From the NCBI RefSeq assembly GCF_008831285.2, contig NC_045138.2, positions 35,145,115-35,209,114 on the forward strand: a DNA stretch of 64,000 nt, in the 5' to 3' direction. Under the pieces are notes generated by a model. The model was not told where the DNA came from and ran no database searches. It saw nothing but the letters and a program-made list of their open reading frames with translations. A program made the translations under genes and the position numbers. This document shows, one piece after another, positions 25,441-37,142 of the stretch. This DNA comes from Nymphaea colorata (lineage: Eukaryota; Streptophyta; Magnoliopsida; Nymphaeales; Nymphaeaceae). Every line of letters begins with the position of its first letter. Positions within the stretch are counted from its first letter, which is position 1.

Positions 25441-27098
25441 TGAAATAATGGCATAATTAAAAATATTAGTTGCACAAATGCAATGTTAAAACATTAAAGT
25501 AAATATGCATATTGGTAGTAGGGTCTACATCCGGTATATGCTTGTTATGTACAAGGAGCGGCATAGAACTTGTTCTTCATTCAATATGCACTCATTATTG
25601 AAGAAATGAACAATTAGGTTTCGGGCCTACCATCCTTAAACATTAGTTAGGGATACTTGATTCGATGTGGTTTTCTCTTATCAAAACTGGTTATATGCAC
25701 ACCAAGGACATGTAATGGCCAAAATCTTTTTTATAAATGAAAAAGAGAAATCTTGAAAAGGATACAAAGGAGATTGTAAAAAAGTAAAACGTCTAAAAAG
25801 CATATTCATGATAAAAAAAATTCCAAAATACCCAATCATTTCTCTTTTTGAAGGATTGCATATTTGTTACATGCACAAATTTATATGCTCAAGTAGATCT
25901 CCCATTGGGGGGAGATTGTAGAAGTGGGGGTGGGGCGCAGTGTTGGTGGTTTGTCTAACGCCATATTCCCCCCAGGTGACCATGTTGTGGCTAAAACACC
26001 TTATAGCGCTAATATCAACACATCTTTTTGAATGTTTATAGTGATGTCGAGGCCTCCACGGTAAGAAATCCAAACTCATGAATGGTGACTAATGTGGGCG
26101 GACTAAAGATCCTAACTTGGACATCAAACTTCTGACATGATCGTCTTCCCTGAAAAATAGAGATGTACTTTCCCTGACACGAGACACTGTCTTCTCACAA
26201 TTAAAAATTACTACTGTCATGTCTGTCAACGTTGGAACCGCAGATTCCTATTCACTTTCAAGTCCTTCATGATATTTTCTAGAAAAAATGCTCTGATCTT
26301 CCTTTTGCCTTTTTTCCCTCTCTCTCTTACCCCTCAAGATTAGGCAGGCTTGAATTTTGGTTATTCAACCCAAATTTTGTAGTTGTGCTTACATATGGGG
26401 GTTCTTCCTCTTGACTATCTATCTATAGAGTAAGAATTTCTGTTCATAAATCCGATAGACGAGTCTACAAGAACGGTGCAAAAATAACCTTATTTAAGCT
26501 CAGGCCTCATAGCCTCAACCATACATGTCTTTACAATAAAATTCACCGAACAAGATATGCCTATAATTGATTTAGTGGTTACAAACAATTTGTAATGAAC
26601 TAGCAGCTATTTTAAAACCATTAATATCAGATGAAGATTATGTTTTTTCGCATTATCTTGGGAGCAACCTTGACAGCCATAATTTAGTAGAAGAGAAATA
26701 ATGAAGATGGTAACAAAATCCAAGGTCCTTTTCTAACAAAAAGGAAAATATTTTGGAAAATGTCCCAGGTTGGCAAGATCTGAAGGATCAAGACTGTTGC
26801 TCAAAATGGAAGATTTTCACAAATAGAGCAATAAAGTTACATGATTGGCTAAATCTAGGAACGATAAATTTTCTGTTACAATACAAAAAGCAGTATGTAA
26901 ACATCTGTACGTAACTAAATCAAATTTTTGTATAAATCGTGCAGATAATCAAAACTCAGACAACTAAACCTTCAGCCTGTCTAAGCACTAGCAAACGTAG
27001 GATTTCCATATCTGAAATAGTTAAAAAAAGGTTTCTTGTCCCTTTCAGTATACCTTATTTAATTGGCATCAGGAGGTGTAAACAACGGACACATGCAA

Positions 27099-27103
27099 TC
27101 CGA
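27099..27103. repeat. Target-site duplication TCCGA (left)
   Basis: The pentamer TCCGA directly precedes the LTR at 27104 and recurs directly after the right LTR at 33679-33683, as expected for an LTR retrotransposon insertion. Confidence 0.85.
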
Positions 27104-27571
27104 TGATGGAGATTTCTTCATGCATACACAAAAAAGAATATGCCTTGAAGCAAGATCTCGTTCATGCAACATCACTGAATCAAAACTTTAACTGTGGCAG
27201 AAGTGTACCTGAATCCATCTGAACAACCGAATGGTGAGATCGCAGCAAGATCTTCCAAGGTCTGTGCAGAGCACGTGTGGTTTCTCTCAGATGGGGAAGA
27301 GACAATCCTAGAAAGCAATGTTTCAACTCTCTTCTTCTCTCTGCATGACCCTATGAACCACTACCTTTTATATTATGAGCAATTTCAGATTCAACCCATC
27401 AAAGAATCTGTAATTGCATACAGGTATTTATACATTATAAAAATACCACATACCATATTAAATGACGTGATATCCCAAAACGCAATCACTTAATCGGATA
27501 TGTACATTAAGATAGCCATAATGTCTCAAATTCATCATTGACATATGTCGACCCACCAAATGATCCTTACA
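27104..27571 (-). repeat. Copia 3' LTR (468 bp)
   Basis: It reads TGATGGAGAT...GATCCTTACA on the plus strand and has the same length as the LTR at 33211-33678. Next to it, at 27572-27586, the reverse strand reads CCAAGTGAGAGAT, a polypurine tract, so this is the 3' LTR of an element oriented on the minus strand. Confidence 0.9.
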
Positions 27572-27967
27572 ATCTCTCACTTGGGTCAAATATGTCTTTA
27601 TATATTCAGACATTACATAAAACCTTAGGAGCTCATAACTGCTATCTTATTAAATGTAATTCTCACTAATCTCGTCCATGATCATATCAACACAAAACCA
27701 ATGCAGCTTTCGCTATATTAAAATTAGCTGAACTTTCAATTATCACAAATGTTGATATAATCAATGACATAAATTTGGTATGGACGTATAGCATGAAAAT
27801 TACATGTCATGTGATTACAACATATCTATTCTCAACTGGTCCTACTTTAAAACCTTATGGAGATCAAAAAACAGAAACACAGAATGAAACAAAAAAACTT
27901 TAAACTTTATTTTGCAGAAAACTGAATATGTGTCTATACATAAGAGCAAATAAAATACAAACTCTCA

Positions 27968-28321
27968 CTAAACCAGCACATCATCCAATGATAAAACCCC
28001 CATATGAACAACATGTTCGTGAAAGTCCTTAGGAGTTAAACCTTTAGTAAGTGGATCCACAATCATAGAGTTTATCCCAATAAGCTCGAAAGACACATGA
28101 CCATTCTGTATCCTCTCTTTAACAGCCAAGAACTTAATGTCGATGTGCTTTGACTTTGACAAACTGCTGTTGTTGTTAGAGTACATGACTGTTGAATTAT
28201 TATCAAACAATAACCATAGTGGTCTTTCTATACCATTCTTAATACGCAGCCCTATGACAAAATTTCGCAACCACAAAGCATGATTAGATGCCTCGTAAGA
28301 TGCTATGAATACTACTGCCAT
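27968..28321 (-). pseudogene. Copia RNase H domain fragment
   Basis: A 117-codon open frame with the Copia RNase H hallmarks: EASNHALWLRNF, then FDNNSTVMYSNN, SKHIDIKF..V.ERI and DPLTKGL near the C-terminus. It is the last coding part before the 3' LTR. Confidence 0.88.
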
Positions 28322-29436
28322 GGTTGAAGTAGCTACTAGTGTTTGTTTGACACTTTTCCATTAGATAGCTCCTCTAACCAATAGAAATACATAGCATTAA
28401 GTAGACTTTCTACTGTCATGGCACCCAGCAAAGTTAGAATCTGAATACCCAATGATTTCCAACTAGTCTGATTTCTTATATGTGAGCTTAAAATCTTTTG
28501 TTCTTTGTAAGTATCTCAATACTCTTTTGGCTGCTTTTCAATAATCCATACCATGATTACTTAACTATCTGCCTAACATTCAAACGATAAATTCAATATC
28601 CGGACGAGTGCAAACCTACGTATACATAAGGCTTCCCACAACAGATGAATAGGGAATCCTTTCCATTTCTTTATATTTGAGTTCACTTTTAGGGTACTGT
28701 TTAATACTAAACTTGTCTCCTTTAGCAACTGGAGTATTTCGTGGTTTGCAATCTTTCATGTCATATCGTTGGAGCACCTTATCATTGTAGGTCTTTTGTG
28801 ATAATCCAAGAATATCCTGAGAACAATCTTGAAATATCTGAATCTTTAATACAAAAGATCATCACCAAGATCCTTCATGTCAAACTTTGTTGACAAAAAT
28901 TTCTTAGTTTCATGCAATATACCCACATCATTACTTGCCAGTAGTATATCATCGACATATAAAACCAGAAAAATAAATTTACTTTCATTGAACTTTTGAT
29001 ATACACATTCATCAACCATATTAGTTTCAAAACCAAATGAAACTATAACTTGATGAAATTTGTAATATCACTGATGGAAAGCTTGCTTTAGTCCATGAAT
29101 GGATTTCTTGAGTTTGCAGACCATTTTCTTTGCATCTTCTAAAACAAAGTTTTCTGGTTGCACCATATATATCGTTTCATCATTGTGTCCATTTAAAAAC
29201 GTTGTCTTTACATCCATCTGATGCAGCTCTAAGTCAAAATAAGCCACAAGTGTCATAATGGTCATGAAAGAATCTTTTGACGAAACTGAAGAGAAAGTAT
29301 CTGTATAATCAATGTCTTCCTTTTGAGTAAAGCCCTTTGCGACAAGACGTGTCTTATACTTTTCGATGTTTCGTAATGAATCCATTTTGGTTTTAAATAT
29401 ATATTTACAACCAATGAGTTTCACATTTTCAGGCAA
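28322..29436 (-). pseudogene. Copia reverse transcriptase, frame broken
   Basis: Open frame 29068-29436 shows the start of an RVT_2 domain (IGCKYIFKTK, KTRLVAKGF.Q, TFSSV, HQMDVKTTFLNG, KSIHGLKQA). Downstream, to 28322, further reverse-transcriptase pieces can be read only in several frames with stops, for example LLVLYVDD-like sequence near 28960. The polymerase is not functional as read. Confidence 0.85.
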
Positions 29437-30390
29437 GGGAACAACGTCTCATACGTCATTATCCATCATGGACTTTATTTCCTCATTCATGGCATCTATC
29501 TACTTATGAGATTTAAAACTCTTTTTCGTTTGCTGGAGGTTAATAGGATCATCCTCCATGAAGCCTATATCAACATAATATTATTATAGATAGACAAAAT
29601 CATTTGAAATTATGTTTCTCCCCTCTCTAGTGGATCTCCTCATTGGCACCTCTACTTGATTTTCTTAAGATTGTTGAGTTTGTTTTTCAGTGGTTTGAAT
29701 ATGGAGACCATCATCATTGCCTTCTTCTGAATATGTTGATGGAACAATGGCAGGAATGAAGACCTGACTATTGCTTACAACATCTGTATGAGTAGACTCA
29801 GGTCCTTCTTCAAAGGCAATGCGTCTAACCTCATCACCTCTCATAAACTAAATATTCTCAAATAAGTGGGTATTTCCCGTTTCAAAAAAAGACTTTCTGG
29901 TTGCATTATAAAACTTATAACTCCTTAATGTTTGTTGGTTTTCCCTTTATACAATCAATGCAAGCATTAAAGTCTACACAATCAAGGGATTCAAGAATTC
30001 CATTCAACATAAGCCTTTTGATCCTCCTTTTAGAGATATGTCCTAAGCGTTTATGCCACAACATAGCAGAATTCTCATTTGTTAATTTTCTTTTAGTACC
30101 ACCAGACGTAACATATAAGGTTTCATGATATGAAACAACTGTATCAAGCAAATAGAAGTTATCGCTACCTGACAAATTAAATACTGGTTGTTTAGTGAGG
30201 AAATAAAAATCAAAGTATGTCTAAAAGACGGTACTACATAAGTTTCTGTCAAATTTAAATAACAACCAGTATTTAACAATAACCAAAAATCTGCTATGGT
30301 TTCATCCTTCACCTTTTTGTCATCGCCCACATAGATGAATCTTTCAGAATCATTTGGTGTTCGACAATTTAGGCAGCTATTTCTTTTCAC
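29437..30390 (-). pseudogene. Copia protease/pre-integrase region with integrase core deleted
   Basis: Open frames 30082-30390 and 29915-30175 cover a protease-like stretch (LLNTGCYLNLTE; the usual DSGC/DTGC reads NTGC) and the GAG-pre-integrase domain (MLWHKRLGHISKRRIKRL, CIDCIKGKPTN). Immediately after GKPTN, at about 29920-29935, the sequence jumps to the segment that normally follows the catalytic core (FYNATRKSFFETGN) in another frame. The DDE catalytic core of the integrase is therefore missing. Confidence 0.8.
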
Positions 30391-30404
30391 GTCATGCGTA
30401 ATAC

Positions 30405-30445
30405 TTGGTACAATCCTTTTTTATATGACCTTCACCCTTGCAAAA
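30405..30445 (-). pseudogene. Copia gag zinc knuckle remnant
   Basis: The minus strand reads CFFCKGEGHIKKDC, a CX2CX4HX4C nucleocapsid knuckle, with stop codons on both sides. Confidence 0.75.
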
Positions 30446-30751
30446 GAAGCAGCTTTATTTGCCTTTCTTATGTTTTTTCTGTTTCTTGATAGATGAATTG
30501 TCAACTGCAACATTCTTAATAGTCTTTCTTTTCTTACTTTTAAGCGTAGTAACCAAGTGAGCACTTTCTATCTTATCATGCTTCAATCTCTCCTTCTCTT
30601 ATATACAGTGCGAAATGAGCTCATTAACAATCTATTTCTCCTTCTGACAATTGTAACTAATTTTAAACTGTCTATATTGTGGTGGAAGAGAAAGGAGAAC
30701 CATATGCACTATAAAGTCTTTAGGTAATTTCAGACCTAGTGCCTGTAGTTT

Positions 30752-31201
30752 TCAAGAAAGATGAGACATTTCCATAATGTGCTTTTGTATGTTCCCCTTG
30801 CCTTTATATTTCAGTGTGACAAGTTTACTAAAAAAAGTACTTGTTTCAGCCTTTTCATTTTTAGCAAAATGCTTTTCAATTTCTTCGAGGATTTCAGTAA
30901 TTGAACCCCTAAAGTTTTCTGGGATTGATTTCTTCATGATCATTAGACACATGCGGTTTGAACGATCCCACCTTCCAAAGTTCCACTTATCCTCATAGGA
31001 ACTTTCATCTGATAACTCAGGTGGGGACGACTCCCTAAATGCAAGGTCTAAATCCATGCAACCCATAACAATAATAACAGTTTCTTTCCAATCCTTAAAA
31101 TTCGAACCATTTAAATCAGGAATAGTATTCAAATTTACAGATATCATGGAAGCAGAACTCACTGTACAAAGAACAAAAATAGCAAATATGCTCACAATCA
31201 A
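30752..31201 (-). pseudogene. Copia gag, N-terminal part
   Basis: A 149-codon open frame with gag (UBN2-type) features: LNGSNFKDWKETV near the start, then WDRSNRMCLMIMKKSIPE and FSKLVTLKYKGKGNIQKHI. It is cut by a stop before the zinc knuckle. Confidence 0.85.
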
Positions 31202-31779
31202 TACATGTACATGAATGAAATAACAAATATAAATGAATTTAAATACAATGGTCTAAATCTCATCACAAGGTACCAGTGCAACATTAATATCCAATCTTTG
31301 GATTGAAATATTAACTGCAAGTGGTATTCTTGGTCAACAATGAATATAGATAATTAGTCCTATCAAATAACGAGTCCATTTTTTGATTGACTCGCTATTT
31401 ACATGGAAACCTGAAAATTATCACATATTCATTGCCATGTATACTTAAACTTAACTAAGCAACAATCCTCCTTTGGGTTGATCATCACCCGCATGGATTA
31501 AGTATACTATCATCTAATCTTCGAAACAGACAAATTCCTACAACAGAGGTCACTTTGACGTCATAAAGTATAAATCTACTCATTTTGAACAATAGACCTG
31601 ACCAAAGATCAAATTCATAGTCTAAATATTCATCTAAGATACACCCACAATTTTAATAACATACAAAACATGATACATATATTAAAATTTACACATAAAA
31701 TTGCATTATATTGAATCCAAAAGTAAATGATTCAATGAAATAGGTCCAAAAGAGTTCAAGATTGCATAAACTGATACCA

Positions 31780-32190
31780 TGATTGTGCTTAAGTGGGTCA
31801 AGAACCACTGAATCGGCCTTAAAATCGCTTGTATCGTTCTTAAACCGCAACTAAAACACCCACATGGCCCTAAATAGGGCTGAACCGGTTTAAAAATTGG
31901 ATGAACCAGTTAAAAAATAGACCAAATCGGTTTCAAAACCCACTAAACAAGTTGAAAAATGGCTAAAATCGGTACCAAAACTGAATGAACCAGCCCGAAA
32001 AAGCTCTGAATCAGTTTCAAAATCAACTGAACCGATCTGAAAAGGGTCTGAATCGGTAAGAACCGTTTTAAAATTGAACTGAATAGGCTCAGAAAAGCAC
32101 GAACCGGTTCTGAATTGAATTGAATCGGTCTTAAACCGAATGAACCGGTTCGATTCTCTTCAGAACCGGTTTGACAAAAAAACAGTATTT
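31780..32190. repeat. Degenerate array of AACCGGTTT-type words in Copia leader
   Basis: GAACCGGTTTAAAA, GAATCGGTTTCAAAA, GAACCGATCTGAAAA and similar words recur about every 20-30 bp. The whole block is non-coding and lies between the primer binding site and gag. Confidence 0.7.
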
Positions 32191-32209
32191 TTTCAAAATT
32201 TAAACCGTA

Positions 32210-32480
32210 TGGATACAGGTCGGGCCCGACATGACCCGACCCGGATCTGGAATTCTTAACGCAAGTGGTAGGGGTAAATTTTTTAAAAAAAAATTAGTAT
32301 GGATCCGGGTCGGGTGTGATATGATCCGACCCGAGTCCGACCGCTTACTTATGGATCCGGGTCGGGTCGGGTCTGTCATGACCCGACCCGGGTCCGACCG
32401 CTACCGCGCGAGCAGTTTCACCGATCGCTTTTATTTATGATTCATATGGATCCGGGTCGAGACCCGGGTCCGATCGATAC
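32210..32480. repeat. GGATCCGGGTCGGGTC repeats in Copia leader
   Basis: Several blocks of (G)GATCCGGGTCGGGT and the inverted GACCCGACCCGGGTCC lie around 32210-32250, 32298-32345, 32350-32400 and 32448-32475. They give short palindromes and hairpins. Confidence 0.7.
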
Positions 32481-33190
32481 CACGTGAGCTGTTTTCGGCA
32501 GCGGAATCGCTGCTCGATCTGCCAAACACTAAATGGCAGATCGAGCGGCGAAAAGGAAACCCTCCGGCAGGCCTCCCAACTGTGTGGGTGGGTGCCGGGG
32601 GGTCGCACGGCACCGTCTGGCAACATCGAAATCGCCGAATGTGCAGATGCGAAAATGGGCACTTGAGAGAGACGAAGCCCTTTGTCCTGCTCCTTCAAAA
32701 ATCGAAGGCTACCAGGATCTGCGGTCGCCTCCCGCCCTTCCTGCCATAACGGCCTGCCGTCGCCCCTCCCTCTTGGTCCTTCTGCGGCTGCAACAAAGGT
32801 GAGGAAGAACGGCCAGCCATCGGCTGCCTCCCCTCCTTCCTCTTCTTCTTTTAGGGTTGCAACAGAAGCCCAACGGCTTCCATTGCATCGCCCCTTCCTC
32901 TGCACGCCTCATGGTGGGTGCCAGCGGGTCATCTCACAACGGCCGGTCGTCCTCCGCCAGGACGGTGGAAGCCGGCAGTCGCCCACATGGCTTTCCTTCC
33001 TACCTCACGGTCTTATCAACGGTGACTTCCACTGTTTCCTCAGCAACCCAAGAAACAACATGAGGGGTAGAGGGCGTGCAGTAGAAAATGGGAAAGGGCG
33101 CGGCCCGACGAGAGAGTAAACACACAAATTCATCCAAAAATTGTGCGGATGCAACAATAATTAACCCAAATATTCAATGATTCAACAATG
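32481..33190. other. GC-rich block in the Copia leader, possibly acquired
   Basis: This block is much richer in GC than the rest of the element and has open frames on both strands (32435-32905 minus, 32682-33119 plus), none with a recognised domain. A leader of 2 kb is long for Copia. It could be captured host DNA (a 5' UTR-like piece with GCAACCCTAAAAG on the minus strand) or a nested insertion. Confidence 0.45.
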
Positions 33191-33193
33191 AAC

Positions 33194-33208
33194 CTTGCTC
33201 TGATACCA
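33194..33208 (-). other. Primer binding site (initiator Met tRNA type)
   Basis: The minus strand reads GGTATCAGAGCAAGG immediately inside the 5' LTR, separated from it by a few bases. This is the usual plant Copia primer site. Confidence 0.85.
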
Positions 33209-33210
33209 AT

Positions 33211-33678
33211 TGGTGGAGATTTCCTCATGCATACACAAAAACAAATATGCCCTGAAGCAGTATCTTGTTCATGCTAAATCACTGAATCAAAAGTTTAACT
33301 GTAGCGGAAGTGTGCCTGAATCCATCTGAACAACCGGATGGTGAGATTACAGTAGGATTTTTCAGGGTCTGTGCGGAGCACGTGCGGTTTCTCTCAGATG
33401 GGGAAGAGACAACTTTAGAAAGCGATGTTTCAACTCTCTTCTTCTCTCTGCACGTCCCCAGGGACCACTACCTTTTATATTATGACCAATTTCGGATTCA
33501 ACCCATCAAAGAATCCGTAATTGCATATAGGTATCTATACATTATAAAAATACTTCATACCATATTAAATGACGTGATATCCCAAAATGCAATCACTTAA
33601 TTGGATATGTACATTAAGATAGTCATAATGTCTGAAATTCCTCATTGACATATGCCGACCCACCAAATGATCCTTACA
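33211..33678 (-). repeat. Copia 5' LTR (468 bp)
   Basis: It matches 27104-27571 along its whole length with scattered substitutions and starts TGGTGGAGAT, ending GATCCTTACA on the plus strand. It lies next to the primer binding site and is followed by the TCCGA target duplication. Confidence 0.9.
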
Positions 33679-33683
33679 TCCGA

Positions 33684-36600
33684 AGCATCCAATGCAGGGA
33701 AGGATCCTTCATTTCTTGATTCATACAGCCTCATTTACAAGTTCAAAAAGTTCAGTATCCTAGCTCACAAGTTTTCGTTGAATTATCCTTGAAATATTCT
33801 CTTTTCTAAAACAACTTAGCCCTCGCATGTAAGATTTTTGGTTCGTGTAAGATGAAAAGTTAGTCACTTCCAATTACTAAATAATAGTTCAAACCCCACC
33901 GAAAGATAGGGCACTTCCCGAAGTATAGGAACTTTTATACCAAAAAACAGGTTTCTCCAATTATAGCCCCTCTTGGAAGTGAAATGTATCTCTCTCCACC
34001 ATTTCCCTATTGTAGAGTATGAGACAAATTATGCATTTTGGTTAGGGTCGTATTCTATAGTTTTGATCCTATCATGTATGTCTTTTTCATTCTCTCAAGT
34101 GATCACCCCATGTAATGATATGAAAGGAGACCTAGGTCTGGTTTGGAAGCTCGATGTAAATATATTTTTTTTTTCAATGAGCAAGAATATAGTCTGGTAA
34201 TTAATGGAAAATAAGCGTAGGAATTTTAGGTTGCATCTGTGGTCATGAAGCCAACTTAATTGTGCACTCATGGGTCTGATTACAAAGGGGCCGAGTCTAG
34301 CAAAACGCTTTACATCTTTTGGTCGTAAATGATCCAAATCCGACCCAACATCAAGCACATTTACTTGTTATGGGTTCTACCCATTGGAAACCCTAGTCAA
34401 TGGCACTGGCCTGGTGAGTGATTCCCCTCTCTTTCTTCCTCCCCCCACCCCTCCTTTTCAACTGAGAAAAGTGTGTTTGGTTTAATTTCAGGAATTAGGG
34501 GTGCCGGCGGCTGCACTTGTTACCTACTACTAAAGCCGAGGAAGAAGGTACACACAAGGAATTATTAATTCTGGGTACCAAATTTTTAATTGCTCGCTGG
34601 AGTTTTGGGTTTATGTAAGAAGATTGCAATTATGGATTTAAAAAGAATCCAATGGTAACATCTTTTTAATTCTCCCTTCATTAAACAAGACATTATTAAT
34701 TCTGGAATCTAAATTTCTAGTTATGAAAGGCACGTAAGCAAACTAGAGTTGGAATGAAACTCGTTCGAGTATGATGTGGGACAAACTATCAAACAAATTG
34801 CAAACAGATCTGCAATTGCGAGGAGGTGGCACTTGCCGGCAACCGTAAAATTTGTGTACTTAAAAGAGATGCAAATTCCAGAAGCTTAATTTAATTAGTC
34901 AACGCAACGGCGGGGAGATGGAAGAGTAAATGACCTAAATATTCGGGCGCTTCTCTGGTGTGGTGGGCGTGCTCGGCGTGGTTGACAAAGAGCAGGAGGA
35001 CGCATGCTTTACCAACTCAGCCGTGACGTTCAGGTGAAAGCACCTAGCTATTGCGGTAGGCAATGGCTTACAACGTCGAATCAGATTTGATGCCTGAAAT
35101 TGGCATCTATTTGAGATTAGAAGAAGGGAAAGAATGTTATTCGGGCAAGCTGGATGTCCCGTGCTGCCCACGCAAGCGGTCCTTAGGTAATAGAAGCTTT
35201 TCTTTTTAGGAAATTTAATGCTGAGTGATTATTTAATGGGAGTTATGAAGTCTATATGATGCTGCACATATTCGTCATCACTGACATCTTGCGGTTTTGT
35301 TTAAAATTCGTCGTTTCGTTATTTTATTGTGAAGCTCACCATGTTACATAATGCCCAATATAGATTTATATTATTTCACAAAAACTTGTACGCCATTCAC
35401 TTTTCTTGTTCGAAAGTCTTGATATTATTCTCGGTAGGAAAGATACTTTCCACTCACCATTACATGTTAACCTCAAAATGATTTGAAATACTCACAGAAA
35501 CGGCAGCAAATAGACTTCAAATGCCGAGCTCAAGAAACAAGAGTAGGGAGGAAATTGTCAATATTCATAAGGAAAAAGTGAATGTATCATTGATTTGTAG
35601 TTTGTACAATCACAAACAGGCAAGCTTCTTCTTACGAAGTAGAAAATGGAATAGAGGATCCTTTGTTGAAAATTAAATTTACAGTGTTGCTGGAATCCTC
35701 TTGGAGGGAAGAGGTAGGGCGAAGAAGGTTCGTGCGTGAAAGTCCAGGCCTCATATCAAAAGATAGGGATGGGCGGAGCGGAACACACAAGTCGTAAAAC
35801 TAAAAAACCACGCGATGTGTTTTTGCCTTTTCCCTTTCCATTTTGGGTGGAAGATTACGGGCACGGCGGGCAGGGGCTGAGGAAACAGCCGGCACGCGAC
35901 CCTCCTAGTGGAGATGCTGTTCGGCCGGCCCCTCCCTCTGCTGTAATGTCAAAGCTTTTGATTTCCAAGCAAGAAGTGAGAAAGGGACACTTCCTTCCTC
36001 CAATCACGTAACCCTCGGTTCCACACCAGCCCTGTCAGTGTCAGCCATAACTATTTGTTTCTCAAAACTAGTTTCGTTGTGTTTTTTATACCAAAATTGG
36101 CATGCTTTTGTTCCAAAGAACATGTATGTATAATTCTCTTCGGTGTTTGATTGTTGAATTTAAGAGGAACACTACATTCGCAACACACTTGCCAAAATAC
36201 ACATATAATGCTTTTGGAACATGACACAGCATTACTTTACTTTTCTTTTCTTGTCCAAGTTGGCACACCAATCTAGAATGTCCAGATCCCTGGATATGAA
36301 TTAGGGGAAACAACTTTTTTGGTGGGTCTCATCCAAAACGCCTTAGGAATTAGTTCAGTCCATGCATTTTGATGCCTTAATTTTGTTTTCTTCTTTAATT
36401 CTTAGTGTGCGAGGGCATCGTTTCAGAAACGATCAAACGTCCATTTATTAATAAATATTCTACTCGGGCTTGATCCACAGAAATTAAGTTGAAGCAAAGG
36501 ACAACCCCAAACTATGTGCGCAAGGAAGAAAATCTATCCCCTCGTTTTGCTACTAGGTTTCATCCCAGCACACCAAGTTAAAGAGCGTCAGAAAACGTCC

Positions 36601-36910
36601 TTAGCGTGTGCTCTGTCTACTAACACTTCCTTTCAAGGCCCTTTCACCTCTTCTTACGCCAACTCCTAAACAATAGTTACAGCAGAGCAGCCAGCTACCT
36701 GAGAGAAGTGGAGAGACCATGCAATAGATTGATTATTTGGATACGAAAGGACCTTCCCTTGCCCCTTCCTCCTTGACAACGCACTTGTTATGTGTGCTCA
36801 ACAAGTTGTTGACGTGGGCAAGTCATACCACCCCGCCGCGTCTGCTGTTTCCTAAACCTGGAAAAAGGAAGTCGTCAGCACGTCTTTCTAGCCTTCTGCC
36901 CACCGTCTGT
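33684..36910. other. Intergenic, no gene recognised
   Basis: AT-rich sequence with short unrelated open frames. The upstream region of the pyruvate kinase gene begins within the last few hundred bases. No RNA genes or element ends were seen. Confidence 0.5.
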
Positions 36911-36936
36911 ACCAATCCGCTGTCAAATAATTTTGC

Positions 36937-36944
36937 TTTATAAA
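36937..36944 (+). promoter_or_regulatory. Candidate TATA box (and CCAAT) of the pyruvate kinase gene
   Basis: TTTATAAA lies about 200 bp before the start codon, with CCAAT at 36912-36916 and a long CT-rich leader between TATA and ATG. Confidence 0.55.
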
Positions 36945-37142
36945 CCCCTCCTCCTCTCCCACCACCCTTCCTTTCCTTGTTGTGAAAAGGTGGTGGCCCT
37001 CGGCTTTCACCATCGCCCCCACCCTCCTCTCTCCTTCCCTGTTCAAAATCTCCCTTCCTTTCCCATACCCCTGCTCTAGTGCTCTTCCTCTTTCTCCTCC
37101 TTTTTTGACACCATCCTCTTCTCCACCACGCGGGAGCTCCTT

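Larger units (their letters stand above)
24077..27098. other. Intergenic with repeats, no gene recognised
   Basis: The open frame 24254-24652 (132 codons) has no recognised domain. The region contains a tandem duplication (24816-25019) and an AT-rich inverted repeat (about 25240-25440). A GGGGGGAGATTGTAGAAG stretch near 25907-25925 resembles the polypurine tract/LTR start of a decayed Copia element. Confidence 0.5.
27104..33678 (-). mobile_element. Ty1/Copia LTR retrotransposon, degenerate
   Basis: The element is 6,575 bp, flanked by TCCGA on both sides, with two 468-bp LTRs of TG...CA type. In minus-strand order it has the 5' LTR (33211-33678), an initiator-tRNA(Met)-type primer binding site (GGTATCAGAGCAAGG, about 33194-33208), an unusually long leader of about 2 kb, gag, a zinc knuckle, a protease/pre-integrase part, reverse transcriptase, RNase H, a polypurine tract and the 3' LTR. 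The order integrase-side before reverse transcriptase marks it as Copia. Many stops and a deleted integrase core make it inactive. The LTRs differ at scattered sites, so the insertion is not very recent. Confidence 0.92.

Noticed and set aside
32435-33119. 156- and 145-codon open frames on opposite strands
   Set aside because: High GC makes stop-free frames likely on both strands; no domain, no splice context, and it sits in a retrotransposon leader.
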